NCBI GenBank assembly: GCA_022448245.1
Contig: JAKVCO010000001.1
Span: 62,001-126,000 of the forward strand
Origin: Paracoccaceae bacterium
Lineage (GTDB): Bacteria; Pseudomonadota; Alphaproteobacteria; Rhodobacterales; Rhodobacteraceae
Reading direction: 5' to 3'
DNA length: 64,000 nucleotides
Shown: positions 10,435-19,345 of the stretch, one piece after another
Layout of the letters: the number at the start of each line of letters is the position of its first letter
Numbering within the stretch: position 1 is the first letter of the stretch
Made by a program: the position numbers and the translations under genes
Notes under the pieces: generated by a model
What the model saw: only the letters and a program-made list of their open reading frames with translations
Databases searched by the model: none
Told to the model about the DNA's origin: nothing

Positions 10435-10860
10435 ATGGCAATTTCGCTGAACAAGGCGCGCACGATCATCTCCAAGGCCCGCGCCAAGGGTAAAGAGATG
10501 GGGCTCAAGCCGCTTTCGGTCGTGGTGCTCGACGAAGGCGGCAACGTGCTCGCGTTCGAGCGAGAGGATGGCGCGGCACCGGGCCGTTTCACCATCGCGC
10601 AGGGCAAGGCCTATGGCGCGGTGATGCTCGGCATGCCGGGCTCCGCTCAGATGGCACGTGCTGAGGCGCAGGCCTACTTCATGCAGGCCGTGAACGGCGC
10701 CTTTGGCGGCCAGGTTGTGCCTGTGCCGGGCGGTGTCCTCGTCGAAGACAAGCGCGGCCGTGTCGTTGCAGCAGTTGGTGTCACCGGCGACACCTCTGAC
10801 AACGACGCAATTGCTGCTGTTGCAGGTATCGAGGCTGCGGGCCTCATCGCGAAAGCCTAA
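10435..10860 (+). CDS. GlcG/HbpS-family heme-binding-like protein
   Basis: A 141-residue protein of the GlcG/HbpS (DUF336) fold. It opens with SLNKARTIISKARAKG and carries PLSVVVLDEGGNVLAFERED and GGVLVEDKRGRVVAAVGVTGD, the conserved strands and glycine-rich C-terminal segment. Members are small octamer-forming proteins, some of which bind heme. GlcG takes its name from the glycolate operon and often accompanies malate synthase G, as here 89 bases downstream. No signal peptide was seen, so it is probably cytoplasmic. The ATG follows AAGGA. Its biochemical role in this locus is unproven. Confidence 0.85.
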   Translation: MAISLNKARTIISKARAKGKEMGLKPLSVVVLDEGGNVLAFEREDGAAPGRFTIAQGKAYGAVMLGMPGSAQMARAEAQAYFMQAVNGAFGGQVVPVPGGVLVEDKRGRVVAAVGVTGDTSDNDAIAAVAGIEAAGLIAKA

Positions 10861-10864
10861 AGCG

Positions 10865-11341
10865 CTAGAGCAAGAGAACTTGCAGGTCGGTGGGCACTGG
10901 TTCAGCGCCCGCCGCCGTCAATATCGCATGAACCTGCCCGCGATGGTGCGTTTGGTGGTTCATCATATGCTCGATGTTAAAGCCCGCAGGCGTCTCCATC
11001 CATTCATCCCCGCGAAGCCAGCGCGTTGACTGGGCGATATCGGCCTCGGTCAGCTGGGCAGCCCATTCTGCAATCCGGACATCCGTTTCCACGCGGAGCG
11101 CTCTGAAGGCGTTCCAGTCGCGTGGCACGTCGGTGTAGGGAAATTCGCCACTCAAACGCAGCGCTTCCGCCTCATCCCCGGTTAGGCGCGCAAGCCACGT
11201 CAGATCGTCTCCCAAGATATGGTTCAGCGTGGCCGCGATCGAACTGAAGAAGGCACAGCGATCCTGCCTCCGGGCAGCCTCATCCAATGTGCTCACCGCC
11301 GCCACATGCGACCTGCTCTGCCAAGCGTTGTAGCGCGCCAT
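10865..11341 (-). CDS. DinB-family protein
   Basis: A four-helix DinB/YfiT-like protein, a fold that binds a divalent metal through three His and includes thiol S-transferases and proteins of unknown role. Visible ligands are the His in LNHILGDD and the pair in HMMNHQTHHRGQ. The conservative ATG at 11341 starts MARYNAWQ and gives 158 residues. However, the family usually has a few residues before this helix, and the frame is open to 11461. A GGAGG box lies 11 bases before an ATC codon (11365) that would begin ISPDYAQTMARYNAW. The true start is therefore uncertain. The 3' end abuts the GlcG gene (convergent). Confidence 0.78.
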   Translation of the reverse strand: MARYNAWQSRSHVAAVSTLDEAARRQDRCAFFSSIAATLNHILGDDLTWLARLTGDEAEALRLSGEFPYTDVPRDWNAFRALRVETDVRIAEWAAQLTEADIAQSTRWLRGDEWMETPAGFNIEHMMNHQTHHRGQVHAILTAAGAEPVPTDLQVLLL

Positions 11342-11494
11342 GGTCTGCGCGTAGTCAGGCGAGATCTTTTGATGCGCCTCCGGGGATATATGCCGAAATA
11401 ATCGGCTTGAGCCTTCTTGCACAGGCGATTGTGCGCGCCGATGACTGTCCTCCTTGCACATGGGCCGCTAAATATCCCCGAAAGGAGACCAGGA

Positions 11495-12289
11495 ATGGAC
11501 CCATCGGGAACGCGCCGACCGCTGATCGGCATAATTGGGAACTACTATCTCATCAATGATGAGTATCCGGCCTATGCCGCCGGGCAGATGAATGTGGAGG
11601 CCGTGCACGAGGTGTCTTGCTGCCAGCCTTCGATTGTCCCCACTGATCCGGCCTACGTCAGCGCTAACGAGCTTGCCGACACCTATGATGGCTTCATTTT
11701 CACCGGGGGGCGCGCGAACGTGCACCCGTCTGAATACGGTGAGCCTGAGACAGAGGCCCACGGGACCTTTGACCTGGGCCGTGATGGCGTGACCTTGCCT
11801 CTGATCCGCGCATTGGTGGAACGCGGCCAACCGATGCTGGCCATTTGCCGTGGCTTTCAGGAATTCAACGTGGCGATGGGTGGCTCTCTTTACCCAGAGA
11901 TCCGCGATCTGCCGGGCCGCGACAACCACCGCATGCCGCCCGATGGCACGCTGGAGGAGAAATTCGCGCTGCGCCATGACGTGACGCTGACGAAAGGCGG
12001 GCCGTTTGCGCGCCTCATTGGGTCAGACGTTGTGCGCACGAACACACTGCATGGTCAGGGGATCAAGGCGCTCGCGCCCAGTCTCGTGATTGATGGCACA
12101 GCACCCGATGGCACGCCTGAGGCGATCTATGTCGCCGGCGGCGCAGGGTTTGCGCTGGGCGTGCAGTGGCATCCTGAGTATCGCGCGGCGGAAGACCCGG
12201 TGTCGCGCCCGCTCTTTGAGGCATTCGGTGAGGCGGCCCGCGCGTGGGCAGCCGGTGCCCGCCCGCAAGAAAACCGCGCTGCGTCCTAA
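11495..12289 (+). CDS. Gamma-glutamyl-gamma-aminobutyrate hydrolase family protein (class I glutamine amidotransferase fold)
   Basis: A 264-residue peptidase C26/PuuD-like hydrolase, expected to cleave gamma-glutamyl amides. LAICRGFQEFNVAMGG carries the nucleophilic Cys in its elbow and GVQWHPEYR the catalytic His/Glu pair. FTGGRANVHPS is the oxyanion-side glycine loop. The ATG is chosen for the AAAGGAG box upstream. The nearby genes are not polyamine genes, so the putrescine-pathway role of PuuD is not supported by context. It is divergent from the DinB gene and convergent with the RTX-Hint gene, with a 4-base gap. Confidence 0.87.
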   Translation: MDPSGTRRPLIGIIGNYYLINDEYPAYAAGQMNVEAVHEVSCCQPSIVPTDPAYVSANELADTYDGFIFTGGRANVHPSEYGEPETEAHGTFDLGRDGVTLPLIRALVERGQPMLAICRGFQEFNVAMGGSLYPEIRDLPGRDNHRMPPDGTLEEKFALRHDVTLTKGGPFARLIGSDVVRTNTLHGQGIKALAPSLVIDGTAPDGTPEAIYVAGGAGFALGVQWHPEYRAAEDPVSRPLFEAFGEAARAWAAGARPQENRAAS

Positions 12290-12293
12290 GCGA

Positions 12294-14597
12294 TCAGGCC
12301 GCGAGCAAAGCGGCTTCAAATGCCTTCAACGACCGACGGGCCGACGGACCAACAGTGCTGCTCCGCAGCTCCGGGAAGATCCCGAAAAGCTCATCGCGCG
12401 ACCCATCATCGAGCGCCGTCAGCCCCTGATCCGCAGCCAGGAAGCTCTCGGTGAGCAGGCCATTGGCCGTGATGATCTGATGGGCGTCAAACATCATATG
12501 GATGTAGGTGACATGGCTCCGTGGGCTCACGCGCACGGCTTGCCCATCGACGAGGTGCTTTGCCGCGACGAGGACTTCGCTTTCTCCGAAGAGAAGCTCT
12601 GACCGATAACCAGAGAAAAGCATGCGATGCTGTGGGGAGACCAGGAGCGATCCTTCGCCCTGCACGCGGGGCCCGACTTCGATGGGCGCAAAGCGGCCAT
12701 CGGCAGGCACCGTGCGTTGGCCGATCCAGCGCAGCGGCTGGGGGCCATGGTCGCGTGTCAGAACCATATCGCCTGCCAGCAGCGTCTCAATCGGGCGGGC
12801 GCCATAAGGCGTTGCGATCATCGTGCCGGGCGTAAAGCAAATGATGTTCTCGATGTTCGAGAAGGTAACGAGCGTCCCGTCGGTGAGCGTGATCGTGCCG
12901 CTCTCTGGGTTGCCAACGTCGTAGACCACATCCGTCAAAGCGGCCTGACCATTGAGGGCGATCGTATCGCCGCCGGTCTCGCCGTCTTCACTGCCGTCGA
13001 TGAAGATCGCGGCGTTCGCTTCAGCCAGATCGGTCAGTGTGAAGAGGTCGTCGCCCGCACCGCCGGTGGCGCTGTCGCCGTCCGAGACGACAAAGCTGTC
13101 ATTGCCGCCGCCGCCGAACATCTCGTCAGCGCCAGTGCCGCCAACCAGCGTGTCTTCGCCATCGGGCAGGGGGATCCGATCAAAGCTGATGTCTGAGACC
13201 CACGCGCGCTGACCGCCCGTGTTGTCGTTGCCGTAGATGATCTCGAAGGAGGCAAGCGGTCCCTCGATCTCCACGAGAACGGAACCTGACGCATCATCGG
13301 CGCCACCGTTGGCCACGCCTGCAGTCACCGTGTTGCCCGAAGTCGTGTTCAAAACGTCTTCGGCAGTAATCTCTACGGTGACTGGGTTTCCGTCTGCATC
13401 GATGGCGTTGATCGTGATGCTGTCAGTCCAGGAGCCTGTGTCCACGTCATTGAGACGGAAGCTGACGTTTTCGACCACGTTCTCGGTGTCGCCGTCGTCG
13501 CTGGAAGCAAAGCTGAAGTTGACGGTCGAGGTGTTCGCGCCGCCGTTGCCCACAAGCTCGAGCGCGGAGTTCGTCCCGAAGACTTCGCCGGCTTCCGTGT
13601 ATTGCGTTGTGCCGGTGTCGACCTCGGCCGAGGTCAGCGCGCCGTCATTTGTAACGGAGACTGTGACTTCCGTGGTGCCGGTGACCTGTGTGAAGCCGCC
13701 GGAGACGTCCTCACCGTTACCACCAGCCGCCGACCAATCAAGGAGCTCGCTTGCAGGGGCGCCCGGTTCTTGATCGCCATAGATCGTGTCGTTGCCGGTA
13801 CCGCCTTCGAGGCTGTCGTTGCCTGACCCACCGACGAGAACGTCTGCGCCACCTTGGCCATCAAGCTCATCGTCGCCTGCGCCGCCCACGACAGTATCGC
13901 CGCCACCGCCGCCGTCGATCGTGTCGTCGCCGTCGCCGCCGTCAACACTGTCTGCACCGCCATCGCCGTCGAGCACATCCGCGCCGTCGCCGCCGAGGAT
14001 GGTGTCGCTGCCGGTGCCGCCGGAGATGTCGTCAGCACCAGCCTCGCCATCGAGGCTGTCGTTATTGGCGCCACCGTCGATCGTGTCGTTGCCGATACCA
14101 CCGAGGATCGTATCGTTGCCTGCGTCGCCAAGGAGGCTGTCTGCCCCATCTTCGCCATCAATCAGGTCGCCGCCGGTGCCGCCGTCGACGATATCGTCAC
14201 CTTCGCCGGCATTGATCGTGTCGTTGCCACCGAATCCGTCGATTGTGTCGTTGCTGCCGAGGCCATCGATGAAATCATCATTGGCTGTGCCGTCGATGTC
14301 ATCGGGATCTGGGGTGCCTATGAGGGCCGAGAACGTCGGCGCCGAGGTTACCGTGGCCGAGGTAATCGTCGTAACTGGCCCTAAAGAGGGGACAAAATAG
14401 ACGTTACCATCTAGAGCGAGAATATACTCGCCGGGCTCGGGTTCATTGGTGTATGTCGTGCCGCCGAAGGTGCCGGACCATTCCCAGTTGCCCGAACCGA
14501 GGACTTGGTCGGTCGTGAACGTCACAAGCGGGTCGACAATGAAGTCGCCCGGATCGAGACTGCCGTCTCCTAATTGGACCAGATACCCGTCAGGCAT
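12294..14597 (-). CDS. RTX calcium-binding repeat protein with C-terminal Hint domain
   Basis: A 767-residue acidic, probably extracellular protein. Residues 1-100 match the N-terminal module common in Roseobacter Hint proteins (LVQLGDGSLDPGDF, NEPEPGEYILALDGNVYFVP). Residues 103-275 are tandem RTX nonapeptides of the GGxGxDxhD type that bind calcium. A beta-rich domain of about 200 residues follows, then a short second RTX block near 480-520. Near 588 a Hint-type domain begins CFTPGTMIATPYG and contains LVSPQHRML. There is no Sec signal peptide, so type I secretion is likely; no T1SS genes lie in the window. The Hint domain suggests autoprocessing, which is inference because the splice or cleavage end is not obvious. 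Confidence 0.88.
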   Translation of the reverse strand: MPDGYLVQLGDGSLDPGDFIVDPLVTFTTDQVLGSGNWEWSGTFGGTTYTNEPEPGEYILALDGNVYFVPSLGPVTTITSATVTSAPTFSALIGTPDPDDIDGTANDDFIDGLGSNDTIDGFGGNDTINAGEGDDIVDGGTGGDLIDGEDGADSLLGDAGNDTILGGIGNDTIDGGANNDSLDGEAGADDISGGTGSDTILGGDGADVLDGDGGADSVDGGDGDDTIDGGGGGDTVVGGAGDDELDGQGGADVLVGGSGNDSLEGGTGNDTIYGDQEPGAPASELLDWSAAGGNGEDVSGGFTQVTGTTEVTVSVTNDGALTSAEVDTGTTQYTEAGEVFGTNSALELVGNGGANTSTVNFSFASSDDGDTENVVENVSFRLNDVDTGSWTDSITINAIDADGNPVTVEITAEDVLNTTSGNTVTAGVANGGADDASGSVLVEIEGPLASFEIIYGNDNTGGQRAWVSDISFDRIPLPDGEDTLVGGTGADEMFGGGGNDSFVVSDGDSATGGAGDDLFTLTDLAEANAAIFIDGSEDGETGGDTIALNGQAALTDVVYDVGNPESGTITLTDGTLVTFSNIENIICFTPGTMIATPYGARPIETLLAGDMVLTRDHGPQPLRWIGQRTVPADGRFAPIEVGPRVQGEGSLLVSPQHRMLFSGYRSELLFGESEVLVAAKHLVDGQAVRVSPRSHVTYIHMMFDAHQIITANGLLTESFLAADQGLTALDDGSRDELFGIFPELRSSTVGPSARRSLKAFEAALLAA
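13773..14291 (-). repeat. RTX nonapeptide-encoding tandem repeats
   Basis: About 173 codons of imperfect 27-base repeats encode GGxGxDxhx units (for example GGIGNDTIDGG, GGTGSDTILGG). They produce long GC-rich spurious reading frames on the opposite strand. The periodicity is protein-level, with no fixed spacers, which distinguishes it from a CRISPR array. Confidence 0.85.
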
Positions 14598-14717
14598 TTG
14601 TCACCACCATCAATCTGTCACCAAACCGCGCTTTGTCCGCGAATTTGAAACAGTTTGTAGGTGTTGGAACGGGCGGAAATTCGCCTGAATTGGGGCGTGC
14701 CAGGGGAACCTTTAAGG

Positions 14718-15464
14718 CTAGGGCGTGCCCCCTGAAATCTCGATTGTGGTGCCCGTGACGGAGCCTGAACCGGTTCCGCAGAGCCACAATACTGCCTCGG
14801 CGACTTCCTCGGGGCTGATCAAGCGTCCATGGGGATTGAGGTCCGTCATGATCTTGAGAGCTGCGTCTTCATCGATCTTCAGCCGCTCGGTCAGGCGGCC
14901 TACATTCTCGCCGATGATGGGCGTGTCGACATAGCCCGGGCAGACGGCATTGAAGGTCACGCGGGCGTCCGAGAAATCTGCGGCCAGCCCTTTGATGAGG
15001 CCAACGAGCCCGTGTTTCGAGGCCGTGTAGGCGTGGGCCCCTTTGAGCCCCCGCAGCCCCGCGATGGAGGAGATCGCGATCACGCGCCCCCAATCCTTCA
15101 CCGGCATACGGCGCAGCCCTTCGCGCATTGTTAGGTAGGCGCCATCAAGGTTCGTGGCCATGATCTCCCGCCAAAAGGCGGTGTCAGAACCCAGGATGTT
15201 CTGCCCACGCGCGATGCCCGCATTCACAACCAAGATGTCGAGCGCGCCCACCGCCGCAAAGCCTGCGGTCACGGAAGCCTCATTCGTGACATCCATCACG
15301 AGTGCCTCAAGGCCGTGCGCTTTTGCGGCGTCTTCAAGCACGTCTTGGCGCCGCCCTGTTATACAGACCCGCGCGCCAGCGCCTTTCAGCGCTTTGGCCG
15401 ATGCTAACCCGATACCTGTGCCGCCGCCCGTGACGAGGGCTGTTTTGCCGTCTAGAACTGTCAT
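14718..15464 (-). CDS. Short-chain dehydrogenase/reductase
   Basis: A 248-residue classical SDR. It has the TGGGTGIG cofactor loop near residue 11, the NAG motif in VVNAGIA, the catalytic Ser in VIAISSIAG and the YTASK tyrosine/lysine pair. The C-terminal SGSVTGTTIEISGG is typical. It oxidises or reduces a hydroxyl/carbonyl with NAD(P)H. The sequence is in the range of 3-hydroxybutyrate dehydrogenase-like SDRs, but the substrate is not fixed by motifs. ATG 15464 gives the standard N-terminus; AGGAT lies about 7 bases upstream. The divergent methyltransferase-like gene begins only 28 bases away. Confidence 0.86.
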   Translation of the reverse strand: MTVLDGKTALVTGGGTGIGLASAKALKGAGARVCITGRRQDVLEDAAKAHGLEALVMDVTNEASVTAGFAAVGALDILVVNAGIARGQNILGSDTAFWREIMATNLDGAYLTMREGLRRMPVKDWGRVIAISSIAGLRGLKGAHAYTASKHGLVGLIKGLAADFSDARVTFNAVCPGYVDTPIIGENVGRLTERLKIDEDAALKIMTDLNPHGRLISPEEVAEAVLWLCGTGSGSVTGTTIEISGGTP

Positions 15465-15492
15465 GTCTAAAATCCTAGCTGCGAGCGCGCCG

Positions 15493-15933
15493 ATGCTCAA
15501 ATGGATCGATCTACCGCCACTGTGGCTCCTCGCGTTTCTCGTCATGGGCTGGTTGCTGCCGGTCATGACGGGTGCACCAGCGTGGCTCGAACCCCTGGGC
15601 GGGGCCCTTGCACTGGCGGGGGTGGTCTTTGCCGTTTGGGCGGTGATGGAGATGGGCCGCGCCCGTACGACACCCATTCCGCATCAACGCGCAACCGCGC
15701 TTGTGACCAGCGGCCCCTTCGCGTGGTCGCGCAACCCGATCTACACGGCCGACCTCGCGATCCTCCTCGGCGTCTATGCTTGGTGGGGGCAGTGGGTCTG
15801 GGCGCCATTTGCGTTTTTGGCCCTGCAATGGATCCTCACGAAGCGCTTTATCGAGCCAGAAGAAGCGCGTTTACGCGAAGACTTCGGCATCGCCTTCGGG
15901 GATTGGTGCTCAAAAACTAGGCGCTGGCTCTGA
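15493..15933 (+). CDS. Isoprenylcysteine/phospholipid methyltransferase-like membrane protein
   Basis: A 146-residue integral membrane protein of the ICMT/PEMT family with three to four hydrophobic segments. It carries the family core SGPFAWSRNPIYTADL and the C-terminal pair of Glu in EPEEARLREDFG, which shape the S-adenosylmethionine pocket. Bacterial members are mostly uncharacterised methyltransferases. ATG 15493 (MLKWIDLPPLW) gives the usual N-terminus. An in-frame ATG at 15463 overlaps the start codon of the divergent SDR gene. Neither start has a good ribosome-binding site. Confidence 0.78.
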   Translation: MLKWIDLPPLWLLAFLVMGWLLPVMTGAPAWLEPLGGALALAGVVFAVWAVMEMGRARTTPIPHQRATALVTSGPFAWSRNPIYTADLAILLGVYAWWGQWVWAPFAFLALQWILTKRFIEPEEARLREDFGIAFGDWCSKTRRWL

Positions 15934-15948
15934 ACTTTCCTCGTGTTA

Positions 15949-15965
15949 GCGCAATATTCTTGCGC
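15949..15965 (+). promoter_or_regulatory. Small palindromic hairpin upstream of pntA
   Basis: GCGCAA (15949-15954), a five-base loop and TTGCGC (15960-15965) form a perfect six-base stem about 90 bases before pntA. It follows the methyltransferase-like gene and may be an operator or weak terminator. No T-run follows it. Confidence 0.3.
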
Positions 15966-16052
15966 AAGACGGTTGGATTCTTTCGTCGCTACGGCTAGAT
16001 GCGCGCCACTCCTGCGCCACATCAGGCAAAAGCATCGAAAAGGGTGGGACAC

Positions 16053-17633
16053 GTGAAAATCGGAACGCCGAAAGAGACATTCGAGGGTGAAGCCCGCGTC
16101 GCCATGACGCCGGACAGCGCCAAGCAGCTGCAAAAACTAGGCCATGAATGCCTCATCGAAACCGGGGCAGGTGCGCTTGCCGGGTTCTCTGATGCCTCCT
16201 ATGAGGAAGCCGGGGTGACAGTGGTCAAGAAAGCCACAGATCTCTTCAAGCAGGCCGAGATTATCGCCAAGGTGCGCCCGCCGAGTGACGCGGAAACCAA
16301 GCGCCTGAGCGAAGGTCAGACGCTGATCTCTTTCTTCTACCCGGGCGGCAACGAGAAGCTGATGAACCTTGCCAACAAGCAAGGTGCCACGGTTGTGGCG
16401 ATGGACATGGTCCCGCGTATTTCCCGCGCGCAGAAGATGGACGCGCTGAGCTCCATGGCCAACATCGTGGGTTATCGCGCAGTGATCGAGGCCGGTAACA
16501 ACTTTGGCCGCTTCTTCACCGGTCAGGTGACGGCTGCTGGTAAAGTGCCTCCTGCCAAAGTCCTCGTCGTGGGTGCCGGTGTGGCGGGCCTCGCCGCAAT
16601 TGGTACCTCCACGAGCCTTGGGGCCATCACCTACGCCTTCGACGTCCGTCCCGAAGTGGCAGAACAGATCGAATCCATGGGCGCCGAGTTCGTTTTCCTC
16701 GAGTTCGACGAAGAGCAGACCGATGGCGCGACGACCGGTGGCTACGCGGCCCCGTCCTCGCCTGAGTTCCGCGAAGCACAGCTCGCCAAGTTTCGCGAGA
16801 TGGCGCCTGAGGTTGATATCGTCATCACCACCGCGCTTATTCCGAACCGCGACGCGCCGATCCTGTGGACCAAAGACATGGTCGAGTTGATGAAGCCGGG
16901 CTCAGTCATCGTGGACCTCGCCGCTGAGCGTGGCGGCAACTGCGAACTGACCGAGATGGACAAGAAGATCGTCACCGACAACGGCGTGACGATCGTGGGC
17001 TACACCGACTTCCCAAGCCGCATGGCCACCCAGTCCTCCACGCTTTACGCCACCAATATCCGCCACATGATGACGGACCTGACGCCCGAGAAGGACGGCG
17101 TTGTCGACCACAACATGGAAGACGACGTGATCCGCGGCGCCACCGCCACGCACAAAGGCGAAATCACCTTCCCGCCGCCGCCGCCGAAAGTGAACGCGAT
17201 CGCGGCGCAGGCGAAGAAAGAAGCCCCGAAAGAGCTGACACCCGAAGAGAAGGCCGCCGAAGAGGCTGCAGCCTTCAAAAAGCAGACGCAAACGCAGGTG
17301 GCGCTTCTGGCCATCGGTGGCGCGCTCGTGCTGGGTGTGGGCCTCATTCCGGGCATGCCGGCGAGCTTCATGCAGCACTTCATCGTGTTCGTGCTGTCTG
17401 TCTTCATCGGTTTCCAGGTGATCTGGAACGTGGCGCATTCGCTGCACACGCCGCTTATGGCTGTAACGAACGCGATCTCGTCCATCATCATCCTCGGCGC
17501 TTTGATCCAGATCGGATCGTCAGGTGCGCTGATTACCATCCTCGCCGGGCTCGGCGTCCTCATGGCCTCCGTCAATATCTTCGGCGGCTTCCTCGTGACA
17601 CGGCGCATGCTCGCCATGTTCCAGAAATCCTAA
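16053..17633 (+). CDS. pntA: NAD(P) transhydrogenase subunit alpha
   Basis: A 526-residue alpha subunit of proton-translocating transhydrogenase, which uses the proton gradient to reduce NADP+ with NADH at the inner membrane. It has the full domain I opening KIGTPKETFEGEARVAMTPD and the NAD loop VLVVGAGVAGLAAIGT near residue 175. TDFPSRMATQSS also matches, and there is an Ala/Glu-rich linker near 390-425. Four C-terminal hydrophobic segments (the alpha part of domain II) follow, so it is the fused long form rather than split PntAA/PntAB. The start is GTG 16053 after a purine-rich AGGGTGGGA. pntB follows 12 bases on. Confidence 0.95.
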   Translation: MKIGTPKETFEGEARVAMTPDSAKQLQKLGHECLIETGAGALAGFSDASYEEAGVTVVKKATDLFKQAEIIAKVRPPSDAETKRLSEGQTLISFFYPGGNEKLMNLANKQGATVVAMDMVPRISRAQKMDALSSMANIVGYRAVIEAGNNFGRFFTGQVTAAGKVPPAKVLVVGAGVAGLAAIGTSTSLGAITYAFDVRPEVAEQIESMGAEFVFLEFDEEQTDGATTGGYAAPSSPEFREAQLAKFREMAPEVDIVITTALIPNRDAPILWTKDMVELMKPGSVIVDLAAERGGNCELTEMDKKIVTDNGVTIVGYTDFPSRMATQSSTLYATNIRHMMTDLTPEKDGVVDHNMEDDVIRGATATHKGEITFPPPPPKVNAIAAQAKKEAPKELTPEEKAAEEAAAFKKQTQTQVALLAIGGALVLGVGLIPGMPASFMQHFIVFVLSVFIGFQVIWNVAHSLHTPLMAVTNAISSIIILGALIQIGSSGALITILAGLGVLMASVNIFGGFLVTRRMLAMFQKS

Positions 17634-17645
17634 GGAGCCCCGGCC

Positions 17646-19175
17646 ATGGAATTCGTCTTTACCGTCGCGGCCTATGTCGTTGCCGCTGTTCTTTTCATCC
17701 TCTCGTTGGGCGGTCTTTCCGGTCAGGAGAGCGCGAAACGCGCCGTCTGGTACGGCATCGCGGGCATGGCGATTGCCGTGCTGGCAACGCTCATGGGCCC
17801 CGGGCAGGGCCTTGCGGGCGCCTCTATTGTCTTGATCGCCATCGGCGCCGCGGTGGGCTACCAGCTCGCCACCAAGGTGCAGATGACGCAGATGCCCGAG
17901 CTTGTGGCCATCATGCACTCCCTCGTGGGTCTCGCGGCTGTGTTCGTGGGCTTCAACGCGGACATCATGATCAATACTGTAGCGAACTTGTCCGCTGCGG
18001 CTCCGGTGGCAGCCACCGGTTTGGCGGCGGTTGATGGTTACGTTGTACCAGCGTATCCGCTGGTGCTTGAGGCTCAAAAAGAGCTTTCCACCTTCGGTCA
18101 ACTGATCGCCAAGAAGACGCCCGTTGAGATCGGCATCTTGCGGGTGGAGCTTGTGCTCGGCATCTGGATCGGCGCGGTGACCTTCACGGGCTCTGTCATT
18201 GCTTATGCCAAGCTTGCAGGCGGGTCCTCGCTCCTCCCGTTCAAGATCTCCACCAATGCCGAGCAGCTGCCCGGTGGGCACATGCTGAACGCGGCGGCGG
18301 CGGGCCTCTCTGTGCTGCTGATGTTTGCCTACCTCGGCGGCTCTGGGTCCGGCATGCTGGTGCTTCTGACACTTCTGGCGCTCTTCATTGGTTACCACCT
18401 GATCATGGGCATCGGCGGCGCCGACATGCCTGTGGTGGTCTCGATGCTGAACTCTTACTCAGGGTGGGCAGCAGCGGCGATCGGCTTCTCGCTGGGCAAC
18501 GACCTCCTCATCGTGGTCGGCGCGCTTGTGGGCTCGTCGGGTGCGATCCTAAGCTACATCATGTGTAAGGCCATGAACCGCAGCTTTGTCTCCGTGATCC
18601 TCGGCGGTTTCGGCGGCGGCGCAGGCGGTGAGCAGATGGCTGTTGAGGGCGAGCAGATCGCCATCGACGCCGACGGCGTGGCCGCAGCGCTCAACGACGC
18701 AGACAGCATCGTCATCATCCCGGGCTACGGCATGGCCGTGGCTCAGGCTCAGCAGACCGTGGCAGAGCTCACGCGCAAGCTGCGCGCCAAGGGTAAAGAA
18801 GTGCGCTTCGCGATCCACCCCGTGGCGGGACGTCTGCCGGGCCACATGAACGTGCTTCTGGCCGAGGCGAAGGTGCCCTACGACATCGTGCTGGAGATGG
18901 ACGAGATCAACGACGACTTCCCGGAAACGGACGTGGCCATCGTGATCGGCTCCAATGACATCGTTAACCCTGCCGCTCAGGACGACCCGAACAGCCCCAT
19001 CGCCGGGATGCCTGTTCTGGAGTGCTGGAAAGCCAAGCAGGTCTTCGTGTCCAAGCGCGGACAGGGTACCGGTTACTCCGGCATCGAGAACCCGCTCTTC
19101 TTCAAGGAGAATACGCGCATGTTCTACGGTGACGCCAAGCAGAGCTTCGACAAGCTCGTGCCGCTCATCGACTGA
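17646..19175 (+). CDS. pntB: NAD(P) transhydrogenase subunit beta
   Basis: A 509-residue partner of PntA. The N-terminal half holds the remaining transmembrane helices of the proton channel ([41 protein letters not shown]). The C-terminal domain III binds NADP(H) ([42 protein letters not shown]). It is about 45 residues longer than the E. coli protein, mainly because of an Ala-rich insertion at about 115-160 between two membrane segments. The ATG is preceded by AAGGAG. An intrinsic terminator follows at 19201, closing the pntAB unit. Confidence 0.95.
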   Translation: MEFVFTVAAYVVAAVLFILSLGGLSGQESAKRAVWYGIAGMAIAVLATLMGPGQGLAGASIVLIAIGAAVGYQLATKVQMTQMPELVAIMHSLVGLAAVFVGFNADIMINTVANLSAAAPVAATGLAAVDGYVVPAYPLVLEAQKELSTFGQLIAKKTPVEIGILRVELVLGIWIGAVTFTGSVIAYAKLAGGSSLLPFKISTNAEQLPGGHMLNAAAAGLSVLLMFAYLGGSGSGMLVLLTLLALFIGYHLIMGIGGADMPVVVSMLNSYSGWAAAAIGFSLGNDLLIVVGALVGSSGAILSYIMCKAMNRSFVSVILGGFGGGAGGEQMAVEGEQIAIDADGVAAALNDADSIVIIPGYGMAVAQAQQTVAELTRKLRAKGKEVRFAIHPVAGRLPGHMNVLLAEAKVPYDIVLEMDEINDDFPETDVAIVIGSNDIVNPAAQDDPNSPIAGMPVLECWKAKQVFVSKRGQGTGYSGIENPLFFKENTRMFYGDAKQSFDKLVPLID

Positions 19176-19200
19176 TCGAGCGCCCTATCTAACGTCGAAA

Positions 19201-19227
19201 GGCGGGCCATTGCGGCCCGCCTTTTTT
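19201..19227 (+). terminator. Intrinsic terminator of pntAB
   Basis: A perfect eight-base stem (GGCGGGCC / GGCCCGCC) with a five-base loop is directly followed by six T, 25 bases after the pntB stop codon. Confidence 0.9.
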
Positions 19228-19345
19228 CGTTAAGGCACCCGATTCCCGCGCGATTTCAACGCGAAGTTGCACCTTAAGCAGATATAAATTTCCAAAGGCA
19301 TTTGCCATGAGAAGTCATCTTTCGCAGCCCCTTTAGATCGTTCTT

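Noticed and set aside
13773-14291. Possible CRISPR-like periodicity
   Set aside because: The period is 27 bases with imperfect units and no spacers. It encodes RTX nonapeptides.
13237-14400. Several Pro/Ser/Arg-rich or Ala/Val-rich frames opposite the RTX gene
   Set aside because: They arise from the periodic GC-rich RTX repeats read on the other strand.
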